Shown here: piece by piece, positions 35,840 through 45,867 of the stretch
Numbering within the stretch: the first letter of the stretch is position 1
Layout of the letters: every line of letters begins with the position of its first letter
Notes under the pieces: generated by a model
Database searches by the model: none
The model's input: the letters and a program-made list of their open reading frames with translations, nothing else
What the model was told of the DNA's origin: nothing
Program-made: the position numbers and the translations under genes
Origin: JABCYV01 sp963729325
GTDB lineage: Bacteria; Acidobacteriota; Terriglobia; Terriglobales; Acidobacteriaceae
Reading direction: 5' to 3'
Length of the DNA stretch: 64,000 nt
NCBI GenBank assembly: GCA_963729325.1
Contig: CAVSNS010000017.1
Location: 1 to 64,000 of the forward strand

Positions 35840-38257
35840 GTGGCCACGCCGTCCCAACCCGTGGGGCAGACGGTTTCCCATTACCGTATTCTGCGCAAGA
35901 TTGGCGGCGGTGGAATGGGCATCGTGTACGAGGCAGAAGACCTGAAGCTCGGTCGCCACGTCGCCCTGAAGTTCTTGCCCGACGAACTCGCCAACGACGC
36001 ACAAGCTCTCAGCCGTTTCCAGCGCGAGGCGAAGGCTGCGTCCTCGCTGAACCATCCGAACATTTGCACGATCTACGAAATCGACGAAGTCGATGGACGA
36101 ACCTTCATAGCCATGGAACTGCTGGAAGGACAGACGCTCAGGCACCGAATCAATGGCAAGCCGCTGGAGATCGAAGCCGTGCTCGATCTGGGAATCCAGA
36201 CTGCCGATGCTCTTGACGCGGCCCACTCGAAAGGAATCATCCACCGGGACATCAAGCCGGCGAACATCTTCGTCACAGCCCGCGAACAGGCGAAGATTTT
36301 GGATTTCGGACTGGCGAAAATGCCGCTGAAGCCGGAGAGCCTTGCCATGAGCGCCCCGACCATTGACTCTGAAGAGCACCTGACCAGCCCCGGTTCGACG
36401 TTGGGCACTGTGGCGTATATGTCGCCTGAGCAGGTTCGCGGGAAGGAACTCGATGCTCGGACAGACCTGTTCTCGTTCGGCGCTGTGTTGTACGAGATGT
36501 GTACGGGCATGCTTCCGTTTCGGGGTGACACGTCTGGAGTGATCTTCAAAGCCATTTTGGACGGGACACCAACGTCGGCCGTGCGCCTAAATCCTGACGT
36601 GCCGGTGGAATTGGAACGGATCATCAACAAGGCTCTAGAGAAAGACAGTGAGATTCGGTATCAGCACGCTTCCGACGTTAAGGCCGACCTGAAGCGAGCG
36701 AAGCGAAACTTGGAGTCAGGCAAGATCAGATCGAGCGATAACACGATGCCCCGCTGGTCACGTCGGACGATGTTGATTAGTGGTGCTATAGCTTTCGCGT
36801 TCGTCGTCGCGCTGGTTGCAGCTCTGTTTCGCTTTGGCGGCAGCACTGGCACCCGCATCAACTCGGTGGCTGTACTGCCCTTCGCCAACGCGGGCAGTGA
36901 TCCAGGTGCGGAATACTTGAGCGATGGAATCACCGAGGGCATCATTGATCACCTGTCGGAACTCCCAAACATTAAGGTCATCTCGCGCGCGTCGGCCTTC
37001 CATTACAAACAGCGTGAGATCGAGCCTCTGAAGGTGGCAAAGGAGCTTGGGGTAGAGGCGTTGGTTACTGGCCGAGTCGTTCAGCACGGCAATGATCTCT
37101 CGGTTAGCGCCGAACTAGTGGACGCACGCGAGGACAAACAGCTTTGGGGTGAGCAGTACAGCCGAAAGCTTGCGGACGTGGCGTCGGTGCAGCAGGAAAT
37201 CGCAAGTGCCATATCGGGAAACCTGCGGCTTCGCTTGACCAGTGAAAACAAGACCCGTTTGGCGAAGTCGTCCGCGACAAGTCCTGAGGCGTACCAGTTT
37301 TATCTGAAGGGTCGTTATGTCGCGAACCAAGCTACGGCGGACGGACTCAACAAGAGCATAGAGTATTTCCAGCAAGCCATCGACAAAGACCCCGGCTACG
37401 CTATGGCCTACGTGGGTCTGGCTGATTCCTACAATTGGCTCGGAGGCGGATTAAACTATGTTTCACCCCGCGAGACTCTTCCGAAGGCGAAGGCCGCCGC
37501 AATGAAGGCGTTGGAGCTGGATAATACGCAGGGCGAGGCCCACGCCGCACTAGGCTTTGCTGCGTGGTTCTACGATTGGGACTGGCCAACTGCCGAGCGA
37601 GAATTCAAGGCAGCTATCGAACTAAACCCCAACAGTGCTATCTCGCATCACCGGTATTCCGAATGCCTGCTTACGAGAAGCCAATTTGACGAAGGTATAA
37701 GTGAGATAAAGCGAGCGCAGGAACTTGACCCCGTCTCAACGCAAACAATTGGCGGTCTTGGGCACGCGTACTTAGTCATGCACCGATACGATGAGTCGAT
37801 TCCTCATTTTCAGAGAGCTCTCGATCTCTATCCTAATGCGGCATTCATTCGCGCTCAGCTGGCTTGGTCCTACGCGATGAAAGGGATGTACCAGCAAGCC
37901 CTTGCCGAGTACGACAAAATAGCCGAGCCGGACAAGATTGTCGCGCCCGAGAACCAGCTAGTTGCTGACGGCCTTGGTTGGGTTTACGCCGTCTCGGGGA
38001 GGCGAGCCGCTGCGCTGAAGATCGCCAAGGAAGTTGAGGAACTGTCCTCGCACGCTTATGTCGACTTCTATCAGATTGCAACGATTTATGCGGGTCTCGG
38101 CGAGAAAGACGAGGCCTTCCGACTGCTGGAAAAGGGCTACGAGGAACGTTCAGCGGGCATGCTCTATCTCGTAGTAGACCCGTTCTGGTACGGGATGCGC
38201 TCCGACCCCCGCTACGTCGATCTGCTGCACCGGATTGGGCTACCACAACCCGAGTGA
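35840..38257 (+). CDS. Serine/threonine protein kinase with TolB-like and TPR regions
   Basis: An 805-residue transmembrane kinase. Kinase domain (residues 14-290): P-loop KIGGGGMGIVYEAE, catalytic Lys in HVALKFLP, HRDIKPANIF and ILDFGLAK. One membrane helix follows (LISGAIAFAFVVALVAALF, about 312-332). The extracytoplasmic part begins with a TolB/CadC-like region (SVAVLPFANAGSDPGAEYLS, DGITEGIIDHLSELPNIKVI) and ends with TPR repeats from about residue 490 (AYQFYLKGRYVANQATADGL, KSIEYFQQAIDKDPGYAMAY). This architecture is very common in acidobacteria. The start is GTG 35840 without a strong ribosome site. No obvious substrate gene is adjacent. Confidence 0.92.
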   Translation: MATPSQPVGQTVSHYRILRKIGGGGMGIVYEAEDLKLGRHVALKFLPDELANDAQALSRFQREAKAASSLNHPNICTIYEIDEVDGRTFIAMELLEGQTLRHRINGKPLEIEAVLDLGIQTADALDAAHSKGIIHRDIKPANIFVTAREQAKILDFGLAKMPLKPESLAMSAPTIDSEEHLTSPGSTLGTVAYMSPEQVRGKELDARTDLFSFGAVLYEMCTGMLPFRGDTSGVIFKAILDGTPTSAVRLNPDVPVELERIINKALEKDSEIRYQHASDVKADLKRAKRNLESGKIRSSDNTMPRWSRRTMLISGAIAFAFVVALVAALFRFGGSTGTRINSVAVLPFANAGSDPGAEYLSDGITEGIIDHLSELPNIKVISRASAFHYKQREIEPLKVAKELGVEALVTGRVVQHGNDLSVSAELVDAREDKQLWGEQYSRKLADVASVQQEIASAISGNLRLRLTSENKTRLAKSSATSPEAYQFYLKGRYVANQATADGLNKSIEYFQQAIDKDPGYAMAYVGLADSYNWLGGGLNYVSPRETLPKAKAAAMKALELDNTQGEAHAALGFAAWFYDWDWPTAEREFKAAIELNPNSAISHHRYSECLLTRSQFDEGISEIKRAQELDPVSTQTIGGLGHAYLVMHRYDESIPHFQRALDLYPNAAFIRAQLAWSYAMKGMYQQALAEYDKIAEPDKIVAPENQLVADGLGWVYAVSGRRAAALKIAKEVEELSSHAYVDFYQIATIYAGLGEKDEAFRLLEKGYEERSAGMLYLVVDPFWYGMRSDPRYVDLLHRIGLPQPE

Positions 38258-38354
38258 CTCTGGGCTGGTCAGAAGGCATACCCGCCTGACAATCTCTAGT
38301 GCATATTTTTGACCCCTTGGGGAAGCACGAAAGATCCTGTTTCCAAGTGCGCCG

Positions 38355-39280
38355 TCACAGAAACTTTTCCAACGCTTCGGCGGTTTCCTTGGGCCGCTCC
38401 TCCAGCACCCAGTGCCCGGTGTCCTTCAAGCACGATGACGGTTACGTCTGTCGCAACCAGCTTGGTTTGTTGCCCGAGTGCTTCTCCCAACGACTTCTCG
38501 CCGCCAATGGTAAGTACTGGCATCGTCAGCCTGGTCTGAGAGAGTTGAGCAAAATCTTTGGCGGCTTGCTGGAAGGAAACGAAATAGGCCCATCCCGCAT
38601 GCATGCGTCCCGGGCGTGAGTATGCTGCTATGTAGGCTTCGCGATCCGCTTTCGGAAGCGAACGAGTCTTGTCCGCCGCCAGATCATTCCAGAAATACTC
38701 GAAGTAGGTTCGCTCGCGGCCTTGAACCAGAGCTTCAGGGGTTGGCCCGTTGAAGCGGAAATGCCAGATGTTGGGATTGTTGTAAATGGCTTCCCAACCC
38801 TCCACTCCAGGGAGGAAAGCATCCATCAGGACGAGCTTCGTGACTTCCGCCGGGAACTGCGCGGCATAGGCGTAGGCGACCATGAGGCCGATATCGTGTC
38901 CCACGACCTCAGCTTTCTGCACGCCCAGCGACTTGGCTAGATCATGAATGCGGATGGCGGCACTCTTCATATCCAGACCGTCGAGCGGGAATGTCCGAAT
39001 CTCCGATACCGGGCAGATCGGGCGCGATGACGGTGAAGCGCTCGGCCAGCGCAGGAATGATCGGCCCCCACATTCGCGAAGTCTCCGCATAGCCGTGAAG
39101 CAGAATGAGCGGTGTGCCGTGGCCCGCAGTCAGGTAATGCAGCTTGACGCCATTGATCTCGGCAGTGCGCGAGGCGATCGCTCCCGCTGCAATCTGTCCG
39201 TGAGCTTGTGAGGACAAGGCGGTCAGAAAAAGTGCACCGAATGCGGCCAGGCCCAGAAGAAAGCTGAAAGCACGTTTCAT
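38355..39280 (-). CDS. Alpha/beta hydrolase (epoxide hydrolase-like), two frame breaks
   Basis: The start is ATG 39280 (AGGAGCC upstream) with a signal peptide (FSFLLGLAAFGALFLTALSS). The N-terminal part contains LHYLTAGHGTPLILLHGYAE and VIAPDLPGIGDSDIP. The frame then breaks near 38990 (CCC in place of CC) and resumes with LDGLDMKSAAIRIHDLAKSL and the nucleophile motif EVVGHDIGLMVAY. A second break near 38428 precedes the catalytic His region, which reads DTGHWVLEERPKETAEALEK before the stop at 38355. Asp in VVGHDIG as nucleophile indicates epoxide hydrolase or dehalogenase chemistry. Complete when both breaks are corrected. Confidence 0.8.
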
Positions 39281-39348
39281 GAAGGCTCCTGACGAGAGAC
39301 GTGGGAAAGATAACGTCCTCTCCGAGTGAACAGCTTGGGTACGACAGT

Positions 39349-40276
39349 CTAATGTCTGCTGAGATATTTCATCCCGGTATCGCACATGACTGTGACGATG
39401 GTCGCGCCAGGTCCCAGTTGTTCGGCTAATCGCAAAGCGGCGATGACATTGCCGCCGGTGGAAGTCCCGGCAAAAAGGCCTTCCTCCCGGGCCAGCCGAA
39501 GGGCCATGGCCACGGCCTCTTCCGTGGAAACCTGCTCGATCCGATCGGCGATGTCCTCGCGCCAGAGCGGCACTACAAAACCCGCTCCGACCCCATCAAT
39601 TTTATGAGCGCCTGTGCTGGCCGCCCGACAGAACCGGGGATTCAGAGGGCTCCACGGCAACGATTTTGATCTGTTCATTATGGCGGCGTAAGCCTTCCGT
39701 GACACCCCGAAGCGACGCCGCGGTACCCACGCTCTGGACAAAGCCATCGATCTGTCCGTCCGTCTGAATCCAGATTTCCTCCGCCATTTTGTGATAGGCC
39801 GCAAGCTGGTCTGTATTATTCAGCTGATCGGTCCAGAATGCCGCCGGTCTTTTCCGCGATGATGCGGGCGGCTTCGATCATGTCGCGGGTCAGTTTCCCC
39901 GTCATGCGCCCGCTCTCGCTCGGCACAATTTGAAGCTTGGCCCCCAGAATTTTCATGTGATCGAGTTTTTCTCGGGCGAAGGCATCCGAACGTCACGATA
40001 TGCAGAGGATATCCCTTCACCGCTCAGACGAGAGACAGGGACACGCCAGTGCTGCCGCCGGTATATTCGACGACGGAACCATCCGCTGTGAGACGTCCGT
40101 CCGCCTCCGCCGCTTCGATCATGGCAAGCGCCATCCGGTCCTTCATGCTGCCCGTGGGGTTCTCGTTTTCCAGTTTCAGCAGGATGCGGGAGCCGTTCTC
40201 GGGCACGATGTTGCGCAACGCCAATAAAGAAGTGTTGCCGATGCAATGCAGGATGTCCCGTCGGCAGTTCGCTCAA
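39349..40276 (-). pseudogene. Cysteine synthase-like PLP enzyme, several frame breaks
   Basis: Fragments in different frames together cover a whole cysteine synthase-type fold-II PLP enzyme: DILHCIGNTSLLALRNIV near the start, LKLENENPTGSMKDRMALAM with the PLP Lys, EYTGGSTGVSLSLV, KGYPLHIVTS, GFVQSVGTAASLRGVTEGLR with the phosphate-binding loop, VEPSESPVLSGG, GVGAGFVVPLW, and the C-terminal LFAGTSTGGNVIAALRLAE. The likely start is TTG 40276. At least four indels (several as one extra base in a short run) and one in-frame TGA at 40026-40024 are needed to explain it. It is either decayed or badly sequenced. Confidence 0.75.
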
Positions 40277-40411
40277 GATGCCTTGTCCTTTTCGTGATGT
40301 GGCGCGATGAGATGGCGGTTCGGATTGTAAGGTAACTTTAAAGTACTGGGCCAACCAAACATAAGCCCTGCGCAGCCGATCTGCGCAGGGCCACATTTCT
40401 TTAGCGCCGAT

Positions 40412-41318
40412 TCACCGGTGTTTGATGAACTCGCCGGTTTGCAGTTCGGCCATCGCCTGGCGTAGCTGTGCTTGCGTGTTCATCACAATCGGACCATACC
40501 ACGCGACAGGTTCTTCGATCGGCTTGCCCGATACCAGCAGGAAACGAATTCCCTCGGGTCCGGCTTGCACCGTCAACTCATCGCCGCGGTCGAACAGCAC
40601 CAGCGAGTGATTGCCGACATCGTACTTAGCTGGCGCGTTGGGGTCTGCCGCTTGCTCGGTCAAAACGGCGCGGGGATCCGAGGCGTCGCGGAAACGTGCC
40701 AGAGCCTGCGAACACGTAGGCAAAGGCGTTCCGCGTGGTCTCCACTTTGATCCGCTTCTGCTGGCCTGGGCCGACTGAGATATCGAGGTAACTCGGATCG
40801 GCCGCCACACCTTCCACCGGCCCCTTCTTACCCCAGAACTCGCCGCAGATGATGCGCACGCGGGTCCCATCATCGTCGGTGACCTCGGGAATCGCAGTCG
40901 CCGGAATATCTTGATACCGCGGATCGGTCATCTTCAGCGATGAGGGCAGGTTGGCCCACAACTGGAAGCCGTGCATCCGTCCTTGCTTATCACCTCTCGG
41001 CATCTCCTGATGCAGAATGCCGCTGCCCGCCGTCATCCATTGCACATCGCCGGCGGTCATTTTGCCTTTGTTGCCCAGACTGTCGCCGTGCTCGACCGAG
41101 CCGGCGAGTACGTACGTGATCGTCTCGATCCCGCGGTGCGGATGCCACGGAAATCCCGCCAGGTAATCCTCCGGATTGTCGTTGCGGAAATCGTCCAGAA
41201 GAAGAAAAGGATCGAAATCCTTTGTCTTGCCGAAACCGAAGGCGCGTTGCAACTTCACGCCGGCGCCCTCGATGGTCGGCGTCGTTTGAATAATCTGTTT
41301 AATCGGTCGTAATGACAT
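40412..41318 (-). CDS. Pirin-family protein, one frame break
   Basis: A bicupin of about 300 residues. The N-terminal cupin shows FDPFLLLDDF, AGFPWHPHRGIETITYVLAG, and VQWMTAGSGILHQEMP with the metal-binding His and Glu. The frame is intact to about 40692, where TTT stands for TT. It resumes as GTFRDASDPRAVLTEQAADP and continues through the second cupin (GNHSLVLFDRGDELTVQAGP, PVAWYGPIVMNTQAQLRQA) to the stop at 40412. Pirins bind iron and some have quercetinase activity or act as redox cofactors. A YceI gene lies immediately upstream. Confidence 0.87.
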
Positions 41319-41372
41319 AGCTCGTCCTCGTTTCTGCCGGATGCGCGCTTGGACTGCGCTGGCGAAATCAAT

Positions 41373-41941
41373 TTAAGCTTTCACGAACTCGGCATCAAGC
41401 GTGATGGTCACCTCGTCGCCAACCAGAATGCCGCCGGTCTCCAGCGCCGCATTCCAGGTCAGGCCGAAGTCTTTGCGGTTGATCTTTGTGGTCGCCGATA
41501 CTGCAATGCGGGTGTTGCCCCACGGATCCTTCGCCGGCGGAGTTGGGCCTTCCACCGAAAAGGTCACCTTGCGGGTGATGCCGTGAATAGTCAGGTCGCC
41601 CTCCACTGCCAGTTCTCCGTCCCGAGCGGCCGTAATGCGCGTGGACTTGAACGACAGGGTAGGGAACTTCTCGACGTCGAAGAAGTCGGCGCTCTTCAGG
41701 TGCGCATCGCGCTGGGCATCGCGCGTTTCGATTGACGCCGCTTCGATCACTGCGTCGACATGGGATTTTGTCAGGTCGGATTCGTCCCGAGTCAACGTTC
41801 CAGTGACCTTCGCGAATTGCCCCTTCACGTTGGAAATCATCATGTGCTTGACCTTGAACTCGGCCATAGTGTGAGCTGGGTCAATGTTCCAAGTTGTGGT
41901 AGCGGTCTTGCAGCGGTTTGTGCAGTAGCGACTGTGCTCAT
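41373..41941 (-). CDS. YceI-family lipid-binding protein, possible N-terminal frame break
   Basis: A YceI lipocalin-like beta-barrel: TTWNIDPAHTMAEFKVKHMM, ISNVKGQFAKVTGTL, HLKSADFFDVEKFPTLSFKS, GDLTIHGITRKVTFSVEGPT, RKDFGLTWNAALETGGILVG and the C-terminal TITLDAEFVKA. These proteins bind polyisoprenoids. An excellent ribosome site (GGAAAGGAGC) precedes ATG 41941, but that start is one frame off from the domain. A single indel near 41895 is the simplest explanation. No signal peptide is seen, which fits cytosolic YceI proteins. Confidence 0.85.
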
Positions 41942-41979
41942 AGTAAGCTCCTTTCCAACTGATTTGATGCGTTACCACA

Positions 41980-41999
41980 ATAATCGTTGCAACAACTAT
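41980..41999. promoter_or_regulatory. Candidate operator palindrome upstream of the YceI gene
   Basis: An imperfect 20-bp palindrome centred on GTTGCAAC (41986-41993), flanked by ATAATC and AACTAT (16 of 20 positions symmetric). It lies about 40 bp upstream of the YceI start in an AT-rich stretch. It resembles MarR-type operators, but no MarR gene is in view. Confidence 0.35.
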
Positions 42000-42106
42000 T
42001 ATGATATAATAAAATCAGCTACTTAGCGCGGGACGCCACTCAGTTCATCGCAGATCTATGCTTCCGATCGTCGCGCGCAACTTGTTCGGAAAGGGCTCAA
42101 AGCGGC

Positions 42107-42139
42107 AAAAGCCCCTCAGCCAGCTTGACCGAGGGGCTT
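42107..42139 (-). terminator. Intrinsic terminator of the Tyr/Gly-rich secreted protein
   Basis: Read on the minus strand, AAGCCCCTC pairs with GAGGGGCTT around a 14-base loop, and the stem is followed by a run of T (GGGCTTTTG). It lies 29 bp past the stop of the gene at 42168-42488. Confidence 0.85.
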
Positions 42140-42167
42140 CTGAAGATTTCTTCGCTTTGTCGAACGC

Positions 42168-42488
42168 TTACCGCCTGTAGCCACGCTCTCCATATTCGTG
42201 GCGATCATAGTCTCTGTCTCTACGATCCCAGCGGCGGTCTCGGTCGAAGCGCCCGTAGTATCGATAGCCGGGATAACCATAGCCTGGGCCGTAAGCATAG
42301 CCATAAGCATACGGATGCTGATAGTAAAAGTATGGGCGCGGAGGCGCCACGACATAGCCATACGCCGGCCGCACAAAAACTGGCCCGACTCCTACTCCCA
42401 CTACAACTCCAGCATTGGCCCGAGGTGGGGTAGCCAGAGCCAGCACAGCCGCCAGACCCAACGTCGCAAATATCGTTGCTTTCATCAT
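42168..42488 (-). CDS. Small secreted Tyr/Gly/Arg-rich protein
   Basis: A 106-residue protein. A signal peptide (IFATLGLAAVLALATPPRANA) is followed by GVVVGVGVGPVFVRPAYGYV, a Tyr/Gly/Pro-rich repeat stretch (PYAYGYAYGPGYGYPGYRYY), and an Arg/Asp-rich tail (DRDRRWDRRDRDYDRHEYG). This composition is common among small acidobacterial envelope proteins of unknown function. The ATG at 42488 is preceded by GGAGGGTGC. It has its own terminator. Confidence 0.7.
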   Translation of the reverse strand: MMKATIFATLGLAAVLALATPPRANAGVVVGVGVGPVFVRPAYGYVVAPPRPYFYYQHPYAYGYAYGPGYGYPGYRYYGRFDRDRRWDRRDRDYDRHEYGERGYRR

Positions 42489-42586
42489 TTGTGCACCCTC
42501 CGATCTATGTAGTTCAAACCCCGTTTCCAGAGAAAAGTTGTAGGTTGCCGGGTGCCGGCTGCGGGGAGTTTTCCGCCGTCCCGCCC

Positions 42587-42616
42587 TTGACCCCTTTTAT
42601 GCCCTAGGTTGATAAT
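42587..42616 (+). promoter_or_regulatory. Candidate sigma-70 promoter of the fdh operon
   Basis: TTGACC (42587-42592) and GATAAT (42611-42616), 18 bp apart, lie about 60 bp upstream of the fdhA start. The match to TTGACA/TATAAT is good but unproven. Confidence 0.4.
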
Positions 42617-42675
42617 GTTGGTCTTCGTTGTTCTCGGTTGAGTCTTCTGTTTTCCGCGGGTTCTGGGAGGCAAGC

Positions 42676-45600
42676 ATGAGTCCCACGCGACGTGACTTCC
42701 TGAGAGTTTCCACCGTCAGCGGTATCGCCACCACGGTTCTGGGATTTGATCTCACCCCCGCATATGCGCAGGCGCAGGCGTTGAAGATCTCGCGTACTAC
42801 GGAGACCCGCAGCACTTGTCCCTACTGCTCGGTGAGCTGCGGCGTCATCATCTACACGATTGGTGACAAGGCGAAGAACGTAACCCCGCAGGTCGTGCAT
42901 GTCGAGGGCGATCCTGACCATCCCATTAACCGTGGCACGCTCTGTCCCAAGGGCTCGTCGCTCATGCAGGACATCTTGAACGACCGCCGCCTGCTCAAGC
43001 CGCAGGTTCGCCGGCCGGCCTCGGACCACTGGGAAGACATTTCCTGGGACCAGGCAATCGACGAAATCGCCCACTGGACGAAAAAAACCCGCGACGACGG
43101 CTTCGTCGAAAAGGACTCCCAGGGGCGAACCGTCAATCGCTGCGAAAGCATCGCTTGGACGGGCGGGTGTACCGATACCAATGAATTCAATTATCTCGTA
43201 GTAAAGACCATGCGCAGCCTGGGGGTCTGCTACCTGGAAAACCAGGCCCGGGTTTGACACGGCCCTACGGTCTCAAGTTTGGGACCAACTTTTGGGCGCG
43301 GGGCCATGACCAATGGCTGGATCGACATCAAGAATACAGACATGATGTTGATCATGGGCGGGAATCCAGCCGAAAACCACCCCTGTGGCTTCAAGTGGGC
43401 CATGGAAGCCAAGCGGCAGCGCAACGCCAAACTGATAGTGGTCGATCCTCGGTTGACGCGGACCGCCGCCACTTCGGATCTGTTTCTGCAGATTCGTGCC
43501 GGCAGCGATATTGCTTTTCTCGGTGGGCTGATCAACTACGCCATCCAGAACAACCGGCTCGCCAAAGATTACCTGCTCAACTACACCAGTGCTCCAATCG
43601 TGGTGAAGGAAGGATTCAAACTCCCCGAGGACGGTTTTTACTCGGGATTTGATCCCACCACTCAGACCTACGACAGGAATACGTGGAATTACGCCGAGGG
43701 CGGAGATGTGAGCGGCAAGGCCGCTGCGGCAACTGCTCAAGCCGGGAACCCGCAACAGAAGTCCCCATCCGCCGCTCCCAAGGCTCCTTTTCCGCCACCG
43801 CTTATGCCGGAGAAGGTCGCTTACGACCTCACGCTCCAGCACCCGCGCTGCGTCTTCCAGCTACTCAAGCAGCAATACTCTCGCTACACGCCGGAGATGG
43901 TCGAGCGCATTACGGGTATTCCCGAAAGACCAGTTCCTGAAAGCCGCCGATCTGTTCACCTCGGTCCGCAAAGATGGCGACATGAAAAAGGTCGGCCACG
44001 GTTATTTACGCCGTGGGATGGACGCAGCACAGTTTCGGCACTCAGATCATTCGCACCGCGGCCATGCTGCAGTTGCTGCTGGGCAATGTAGGTCGCGCTG
44101 GAGGCGGCGTGAATGCGCTGCGCGGCCACTCCAATATCCAGGGCGCAACGGACATGGCGGGAGTCTTCGACAGCCTGCCCGGATACCTGAAGGTGCCCGA
44201 CCCCACCGACAAGGATTTCAAGGCCTACATTGAGCGCATTACACCCAAGACGGTTAAACCGGCAGGATGGGATTCGTTCAACTACTACTCCAATACTCCG
44301 AAGTTTGCGGTGTCATTCCTCAAGGCGATGTACGGACCGGCGGCTACGAAGGAGAACGACTGGGCCTTCCATTATCTGCCAAAAGTTGACCGGAATTATT
44401 CCTGGGCACAGATCTGGGACAACATGTACCGCGGCTCGGTGAAGGGGATGTTCGCCTTCGGCATGAACGGCGTCGCCATCGGACCGGACTCGCAGAAAAA
44501 CATAGAAGCGCTCAAGAAAGCTGACTGGCTAGTGGTTGGTGAGATTTACCCCGACGAGACCAGCGAGTTCTGGAAGTCCCCCGGAATCAAGCCCGAGGAG
44601 ATGAAGACCATCAACACCACGGTCTATCGTCTGCCCTGCGCCGGCTTCGCCGAAAAAGACGGGTCGATGACGAACTCGGCACGCTGGCTGCAGTGGAAGA
44701 ACGTCGCAGTTCCTACTCCGGGCGAGGCTCGCCTGGATCAGGACATAGTGGCTCAAATCTTCCTCAAAGTGCGCGAACTGTACAAAAAGGAAGGCGGCAA
44801 GTTCCCCGATCCAATTCTGAATTGCTGGTGGCCTTACACCACTCCATACAATCCCTCGCTGTCAGACCTCGCAAAGGAGATTAACGGAAAAGCTCTAGCC
44901 GATCTGACTGACCCGAAGACTGCGCAAGTCATCAAGGCCGGTCAGCAACTGCCGGGTTTTGCCTGGCTCAAGGATGATGGCACCACCCTCTGTGGAAATT
45001 GGCTGTATTGCGGCTCCTGGACAGAAGCCGGTGCAATGACCCAGCGGCGCGGGACCGACGATCCGTCCGGTCTTGGCTTTTATCTTAATTGGGCGTGGTC
45101 ATGGCCCGCCAACCGCCGTGGGATGTACAACCGAGCCTCTTGCGATTTGCAAGGCAAGCCCTGGGATCCGTCGCGGCGGCAGATATGGTGGGACGAAGCT
45201 AAGCAGCTTTGGGTCGGCAATGATGTGCCCGATTTCAAGGCCGACTCGCCGCCCAAGGACCACATGGGCCCGTTCATCATGAATCAGGAGGGCTTGGGCC
45301 GTCTGTTCGTGTGGCTCAACGATGGGCCCTTCCCCGAGCACTATGAGCCCATCGAGAGTCCAGTACAAAACCTGCTGCACCCGAACCAGTCCAATAGTCC
45401 CGTAGTCAAAAAGTTCAAGACGCCGGCCGATAAGTACGGCACGACGGCGGAGGGCTTCAACATTATCTGCACCACCTACAGGCTCACCGAGCACTATCAC
45501 TACTGGACCAAGAATAACCCGATGAACGTGCAGCTCATTCCCGAACCGTTCGTCGAGATTCCAGTGGAATTGGCGCAGGAGCTGGGTATCCAGGGAAACG

Positions 45601-45858
45601 ATAAAGTCAAGGTCACGAGCGCGCGCAGCTATTACATAGCGAAGGCCTTCGTCACAAAACGAATCAAGCCCATGACGATTGACGGCAAGAAAGATCTACC
45701 AGATCGGGATTCCGATCCACCAAGGCTATCGCGGCATTCAGGAAGACGCCGGCAGGGATGCGAGGACCATCTTAAACCGGCTCACGCCGACGGTAGTTGA
45801 TCCCAACGCGTTCACGCCTGAATTTAAGGGCTTTCTGGTCAAGCTCGAAAAAGCTTGA
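42676..45858 (+). CDS. fdnG: Formate dehydrogenase-N alpha subunit, selenoprotein
   Basis: The Mo/W-bis-MGD catalytic subunit oxidising formate to CO2. It starts at ATG 42676 (GGGAGG) with a Tat signal (RRDFLRVSTVSG). The [4Fe-4S] site is CPYCSVSCG...GTLCPKGS. TGA 43255 falls in NQARV-U-HGPTVSSLGPTFG, exactly where FdnG/FdoG enzymes have selenocysteine, and a bSECIS hairpin follows. Three later breaks, each one extra base in a short run, lie near 43922 (ITGIP/KDQFLKAADLF), 44000 (KKV/ATVIYAVGWTQHSFG) and 45690 (MTIDGKK/IYQIGIPIHQGYRG). The corrected protein of about 1060 residues ends at 45858, full family length. First gene of an fdnGHI-fdhE operon. Confidence 0.92.
43255..43286 (+). promoter_or_regulatory. 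Bacterial SECIS element after the UGA codon
   Basis: Eleven bases after the TGA, GGTCTC (43269-43274) pairs with GGGACC (43281-43286), closing a six-base loop AAGTTT. As I recall the E. coli fdhF SECIS, it has the same 11-base spacing, a six-base loop and G-U at loop positions 3-4 (AGGUCU), the SelB contact. All three features are met here. Confidence 0.85.
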
Positions 45859-45867
45859 GGAGGCAGC

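Noticed and set aside
43255..43257. TGA in fdnG as a nonsense mutation
   Set aside because: The position, the flanking residues and the downstream hairpin all match a selenocysteine codon.
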